From Drechmeria coniospora (lineage: Eukaryota; Ascomycota; Sordariomycetes; Hypocreales; Ophiocordycipitaceae), in NCBI RefSeq assembly GCF_001625195.1, contig NC_054390.1, forward strand, positions 6,731,222-6,795,221: a DNA stretch of 64,000 nt, read 5' to 3'. The notes beneath the pieces are model-generated. The model was not told the origin of the DNA and ran no database searches. It worked only from the letters and a program-made list of their open reading frames with translations. The first letter of the stretch is position 1. Each line of letters opens with the position of its first letter. Below, piece after piece: positions 59,240 to 64,000 of the stretch. Position numbers and translations under genes: made by a program.

Positions 59240-62200
59240 ATGGACACTACGGCCCAGCTTCGCACCGCCGGCGACCTGCTGCCCAGCCGTCGTGGCGAGC
59301 AGCAGCAGCGTTCTCGCCCAACCGCGGCCCAGCGTCGGCCGCGCTCTCGACCGCGCGCTCGCCCTTGCCGGGACCGCGACGAGGCCAAGGAGGGTGCCGG
59401 CGCGAGGACGAGTGGCAGCGTCGCCGGCACGAGCGTCAGTGCGAGCGCGAGCGCGAGCGCGAGTGCCAGTGCCAGTGCCAGTGCCAGCGCCAGTGCCCGT
59501 GCCAGCGCGAGTGCGAGCGCCAGCGCCAGCGCCTCGACGGCCACCACTCCACTGTCCCTGGCGATCCTGCCAGCGGGCGCTGCAGCGGCGGCGGCACCCC
59601 AGCAGCACCAGCAGCACCAACCCCAGCAGCACCAGCAGCACCAGCAGCACCAGCACCAGCAGCACCAGCAGCACCAGCAGCACCAGCAGCACCAGCACCA
59701 GCACCAGCAGCCCCAGCAGCCCCAGCAGCCCCAGCAGCCCCAGCAGCCCCAGCAGCCCCAGCACCTGCACCAGCACCTGCAACACCAGCAACACCAGCAC
59801 CAGCAGCACCAGCACCAGCGCATGCAGCAGCGCCAACGGCGGCCGCAGCAGCACCAGCAGCAAGCACCCCTGCCCCACTCCAACGATTGGCCCCCCCCGC
59901 AGGCTTGCTACGAATACGGGTACGCTGCTGCTGTCAACACCAACGCCACTCCTCGAACCATTGACCGGGGCAGCGACGCCGACAAATCCAACAACGCCAG
60001 CGCCCATGCCACCGCCGCCACCGCCAACGGCGACGCCGATTCCAGCACCAACACCATTGCCGGTACCATCACGAGCACGAGCACGAGCACCCTCCCGAGC
60101 GGAGGCATCGCCATCGCCATAGCCAACGGCTCCAACAGCGGCACCGGCATCGTCGCCAGCGGCACCAGCAATCCCGTCGCCGGCCTCGGCCTCAGCAGGC
60201 GCTCGACCGCCTCCCGCTGCTCCTTCTCGGCACCTCAGTCACGAGCCCACTCGCCACCGCCCACGCCCTCGACGTCGACCAAGGCGACCCTCGCCATCGC
60301 GCCCTCGGCAGCGATGCCAGGCCGGCCATGTGGCAAACGGCCGGCCGACGGCGGCGGCATCGACGATGGCCAGAACCCGGGCCAGCACTTCGACCACGGC
60401 TACAACAACGGCGATGGCGGCGGTCGCATGAAACTGCCACGCCTCGATCGCGGCCCCGGCGAGTTTTCCTCCCTCGTCAAGAGCCGGCTGCAGTCGCACA
60501 CCCGCACGGGGCAGGCCTGCGACCGCTGCAAGGTACCCTTTCCCGCTCGGCTTCTCGCGCTCTCTCTCGCTCTCTCGCTCTCGTCGTCTTTCTCGCTCGA
60601 ATTGATTGTCGTCGTCGTCGTCGTCGTCGTTGTCCTCCTCATCCTCCTTCCTCCTCCTCCTCATCCTCCTCCTCCTCCTCCTCCTCCTCCTCCTCCTCCT
60701 CCTCCTCCTCCTCCTCCTCCTCCTCCTCCTCCTCCTCCTCCTCCTCCTCCTCCTCCTCCTCCTCCTCCTCATCTCCCTCTCCCTGCCCTTCCCTGCCCCT
60801 CCTCGTCGCTGCCGCCGCTGACGCCTGCCCGCCCGTCTCCTAGGTTCGCAAGATCCGCTGCGACGGCCTCCCTGAGGGCTGCTCCCACTGCACCGGCCTC
60901 GGCCTCGAGTGCAACGTCACCGACCGCATCACCGGACGCACCGAGCGGAGGGGCTACATGCAGGAGCTCGAGCGCGAGCAGAGGGGCATGCAGACGCACA
61001 TCGCCGACCTCGAAAAGCTCCTGCGCAGCCGCGGCCTCGAGGTCAAGCCCTGGCAGGGCGCCGCCTGGGCCCAGTACGCGCCCGACGTCACCGTCGACGA
61101 GCTCGGCAACACCGTCCGCGATCCTGGCGCCAAGGGGACCTGGTCCCGTGTCGATTCCCTCTGGATCAAGGACGGCGCCGACACGAAGCCCTCGGCCCCC
61201 GACTCGCCCGCCGCCAACCGGCCGCGAAACCTCTGGCAGTCTCGCCCGGCCAACGCCCACATCGGCGTCGGCCCCGACAACGCCCCCCTGAGCTCCATCC
61301 ACGGCACGAAGCTCTCCATCCTCGGCACGACCATCGATACCACCTCCTTCGACCTGCCCGACATGGACGAGCCCTGGGACAGCGACGAGCCCCAGCTGCT
61401 CTACAACAAATCCGTACAAGCCTTCCTCCAGACCTGCATGCACGTCCAGCCGCCGGCCACGGCCCAGCTCCCCCTCCGCGGCGACGCCTTTACCAACGCC
61501 GAGCACTACTTTCTCGCCATCGGCGCCTTTGTCCCCATCCTCCACAAGCCCTCCTTCATGCAGCTCGTACGTCGATCCATCCATCCGTCCATCCATCCGT
61601 CCATCCACCCGTCCATCCACCCGTCCATCCACCCGTCCGCCTCGCTCGTCCCGCCACCGCTCGTGCGCGCTAACCCGACTCCCTCCAGCTGACGAGAATG
61701 TACGACGAGCCCGACTTCGAACCGACCGTGCCCGAGGCCGTCATCGTCCACATGGTCATGGCCACCATGCTCTTCCACCACGGCGTTCGCAACGTCACCT
61801 CGGCCGAGCAGCGCAAGGAGTGCAACGACCGGTCCAACAAGCACTACCACTTCGCCCTCAGCAAGCTGTACGACCTCCTCCTCTCCCCCGACCTCGAAGC
61901 CGTCCAGGCGCTCGCCCTCATCGCCTCCCACACCCGCTCCTTCCCCAAGCCCGGCTGCGGCTCCATCGTCACGAGCATGGCCATGCACCGCGCCATCGAG
62001 CTCAAGCTCCACCGGACGACGAGGAAGCCGGGCGAGGGCACCGACCTCCAGCACGAGCTGCGCAAGCGCACCTGGTGGGCCATCCTCACCGTCGCCGTCG
62101 CCATCTCGGGCCGCCGCGGCTGCCCGCTGCCCATCAACGTCCAGGACTTTGACACCGACTTCCCCGAGCCCATCGCCGACGACCTCCTCTCCGACCAGGG

Positions 62201-63509
62201 CGTCGACACCTCGCGGACGGGCACGTGCCAGTACCTCGTCGGCATCGCCGGCTTCAAGATCGTGCCCCTCTTCATGGAGATGTACGCCAACGTCTACTGC
62301 GTCCGCCGCGACGCCCAAAACTACATCAACGTCGTCGCCGCCCTCGAGAAGCAGCTCGAGCAGTGGAACGAGGCCCTGCCGGACAGCCTGCGCATCAGCC
62401 ACTACGGCGGCTACGAGAACGCGCCCATCCCGGCCATCTACGCCAAGACCTTTGGCCTCGAGCTGCGCCTCTGCCTCCGCCATCCCTCCGTGGCCATGAC
62501 GACGGACAAGGCCATGATGGCCGAGAACACGCGCATCTGCGAGGAGGCCGGCCGCGAGTTCCTCCACTGCTCCACCTATCTCTACCGCGCCCGCTCGCTC
62601 GACACCACCTGGTACCAGATGTCCGTCTACGGCGTCTGCATCTTCTCCATGCTCGTCGCCCACTGGGAGAGGCGCTTCGAGACGACGGCCAAGGAGGTGC
62701 AGGTGCTGCGGGAGGAGATGCAGAGCTGGATGGTAATCGTCGGCGAGACGAGCTCGCTGCTGGGTGCGTCTGCTTGCCTCCTTTCTTCCCTCCTTTTCCT
62801 TCTCCTCCTTTCCCCCCCCCCTTTCCTTTCCTTTCCTCTCCCGTTTGTCCCTCGTCACACACAATCGTACCCGCGTTTGGTGCCAAGCTGCTAACGTTGG
62901 TGCCGCGACGCAGGCTGCGGACCGAACATGAGCAACCAGATGGGGCAGATTATCGATCAGACCATTGGCTGGATCGAGCACGACATGTCGCAGAGCATCC
63001 CCTCGTCGTCGCCGCCCGAGCCGGCGCCCGTGAAGAAGGAGAACGCGTCGTCGGTGCCGGCGCCGGCGCCGAGCCAACCCGAGACGGCGGCATACCCCAC
63101 GCTGGGGTACGACCCGGCCGCGCCTCCGTACCAGCCCACGCCCGCCGCGCTGTTCTACGACGCCGCCGCCGCCTCGGCCTCGGCCGCCATCGTTCCCGGA
63201 AACGCGGCGGACCCTCTCGCCGCCGCCTTCGCTCCGCGGACGGCGCAGCAGGTGCCCGTGCCCGTGCCGGCCGACGATGCCCTGTGGCAGGTCGGCCGCG
63301 GGAATCCCTGGCACGACTGGACGGCCGCCATCGCCGACAGCCAGGAGCGCTTCGGCGCCGGCGCGCTCCTCACCCTCGGCAGCAACGGCAGGTCGATGAG
63401 CTCGTCCGTGCTGGCGGATGGCTCGATGGCATCGACGGCCGAGGATCTCGGCATGATGGCCTCGGGCGGTCAGTGGCCGTCGATTGCCTTTGACATGGCG
63501 AACCCATGA
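59240..63509 (+). CDS. Large Zn2Cys6 transcription factor with Ser-Ala and Gln/His tracts
   Basis: Nuclear regulator; targets unknown. Exons 59240-60532, 60844-61566, 61689-62763 and 62914-63509 give 1,228 residues. The N-terminal 420 residues are low complexity: a Ser-Ala tract, then a long Gln/His/Pro tract, then Ser/Thr/Gly-rich sequence. The zinc cluster is split by intron 1: Cys427, Cys430, Cys437, Cys444, Cys447 and Cys454 ([25 protein letters not shown]), followed by a short coiled coil ([20 protein letters not shown]). The fungal_trans domain spans roughly 580-800 ([40 protein letters not shown]). The C-terminus is Pro/Ala-rich and probably activating. Introns contain a CTC microsatellite (intron 1) and TCCA/TCCG repeats (intron 2). 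I cannot assign a characterised orthologue. All phases close; the true start could lie later if the repeat-rich N-terminus is not translated. Confidence 0.87.
59590..59850. repeat. CAGCACCAG coding repeat (Gln/His/Pro tract)
   Basis: Runs of CAGCAGCAC and CAGCCC units encode about 85 residues of QQH/QQP in the transcription factor. Upstream, AGTGCCAGCGCGAGC-type units (59435-59535) encode Ser-Ala. Both are likely length-variable. Confidence 0.9.
60603..60772. repeat. GTC/CTC microsatellite in transcription-factor intron 1
   Basis: A GTC run (60606-60632) is followed by about 36 near-perfect CTC units up to about 60770, within the 311-nt intron 60533-60843. Confidence 0.92.
61573..61640. repeat. 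TCCATCCG/TCCACCCG tetranucleotide array in intron 2
   Basis: About 16 TCCA/TCCG/CCCG tetranucleotides fill the 5' half of the 122-nt intron 61567-61688. Confidence 0.85.
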
Positions 63510-64000
63510 CGGGGCAAGGGGAGAGCGGCGTCGCAGAGGGAGATTTCTCCATGAACATACTTGGCTGCACATACTAGGCCGGGCAGACATACCCGGCTGA
63601 CCATTTCCGACTGGTTGTGCATGGCCGGTCGGCTGTACATTCCAGGCGGTACGTGTATATGCTACCCTGCATTTACTTTTTTTTCTTCATTCTTCTTCTT
63701 CTTCATTCATCCGAATCGAGAGGGAGGGAGCATGCAAATACACATACTGCCTCATGCATCGTCAACGATGCCTGCGGCAACAACACGGCGTTGGTTTTCT
63801 TCTCTGGTTTTGAGTTGGCAGGAGACGAGGGAGGGATGCGTTGTTCGATGTCAGAATCGTCGTTTTTGGGCGCCGCAGCCTTCAACAACACGGGCCAGAA
63901 CAGGGGAGTCAAGGACATGAGCAAAAGTAGACGGACAGTTGTGCCTCTTGGGTGTACAGTACAGTCTATCGTATCAACAGAAGATGTACGTGGTCCCGTC
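63510..64000. other. 3' flank of the second zinc-cluster gene
   Basis: Starts with CCGGGCAGACATACCCGGCTGACC-like near-repeats, then a TTTTTTTTCTTC stretch (63677-63712). No gene seen before the window ends. Confidence 0.45.

Overview
This window looks like chromosomal DNA of a filamentous ascomycete (Pezizomycotina, most likely Sordariomycetes/Hypocreales). The genes are GC-rich and carry short introns (mostly 46-126 nt) with GTACGT/GTAAGT-type donors, CTNAC-type branch points and C/T-AG acceptors. The gene set (Zn2Cys6 regulators, an NADP-mannitol-dehydrogenase-like SDR, a CSC1-type channel with PHM7-like tail, TIM50, VTA1, KEOPS Cgi121) is typical of that group. I saw no phage, plasmid, CRISPR, rRNA or tRNA. 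All gene models below were built by hand; every spliced model closes to a whole number of codons.

Layout. 1-4.3 kb: importin beta (KAP95), six exons. 5.1-5.5 kb: small Cys-rich membrane-anchored orphan. 7.7-10.8 kb: Zn2Cys6 transcription factor, seven exons, minus strand. 14.85-15.8 kb: mannitol-dehydrogenase-like SDR. 16.8-18.4 kb: secreted aspartic protease with an altered first active-site motif. 19.2-20.3 kb: zinc alcohol dehydrogenase. 21.7-25.3 kb: CSC1/DUF221 cation channel. 25.3-30.2 kb: gene-poor, repeat-rich. 30.2-31.1 kb: second SDR. 32-42 kb: a dense run of housekeeping genes (exosome subunit RRP41, PDI-like protein, VTA1, F-box-like protein, TIM50) plus a Thr-rich secreted orphan. 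42.8-46.1 kb: Cdc1/Ted1-like metallophosphoesterase with about 400 residues of pentapeptide repeats inside its catalytic domain. 47.5-49.3 kb: divergent pair (small conserved protein; Tim17/22/23-like membrane protein). 53.4-55 kb: proline dehydrogenase. 55.3-56.1 kb: Cgi121. 59.2-63.5 kb: a second, 1,228-residue Zn2Cys6 factor with Ser-Ala and Gln/His tracts.

The genes do not form an obvious secondary-metabolite or catabolic cluster. They are a mosaic of conserved single genes (nuclear import, mitochondrial import, ESCRT/MVB sorting, RNA decay, tRNA modification, ER folding) separated by long intergenic stretches.

The most striking genome-scale signal is in those stretches. They are packed with short GTAC-centred motifs (CTCCGTAC/GTACGGAG, AAGTACTT, TGTACAGTAC and combined perfect palindromes up to 20 bp) that stop sharply at gene borders. 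The most striking gene-level signal is the Asn-rich pentapeptide minisatellite in the phosphoesterase. I found no convincing new multi-gene system. The best leads are these two repeat phenomena, several non-standard splicing events (a GC-AG intron in VTA1, an ATG-only coding exon, an 11-nt coding exon) and lineage-specific Cys-rich proteins.
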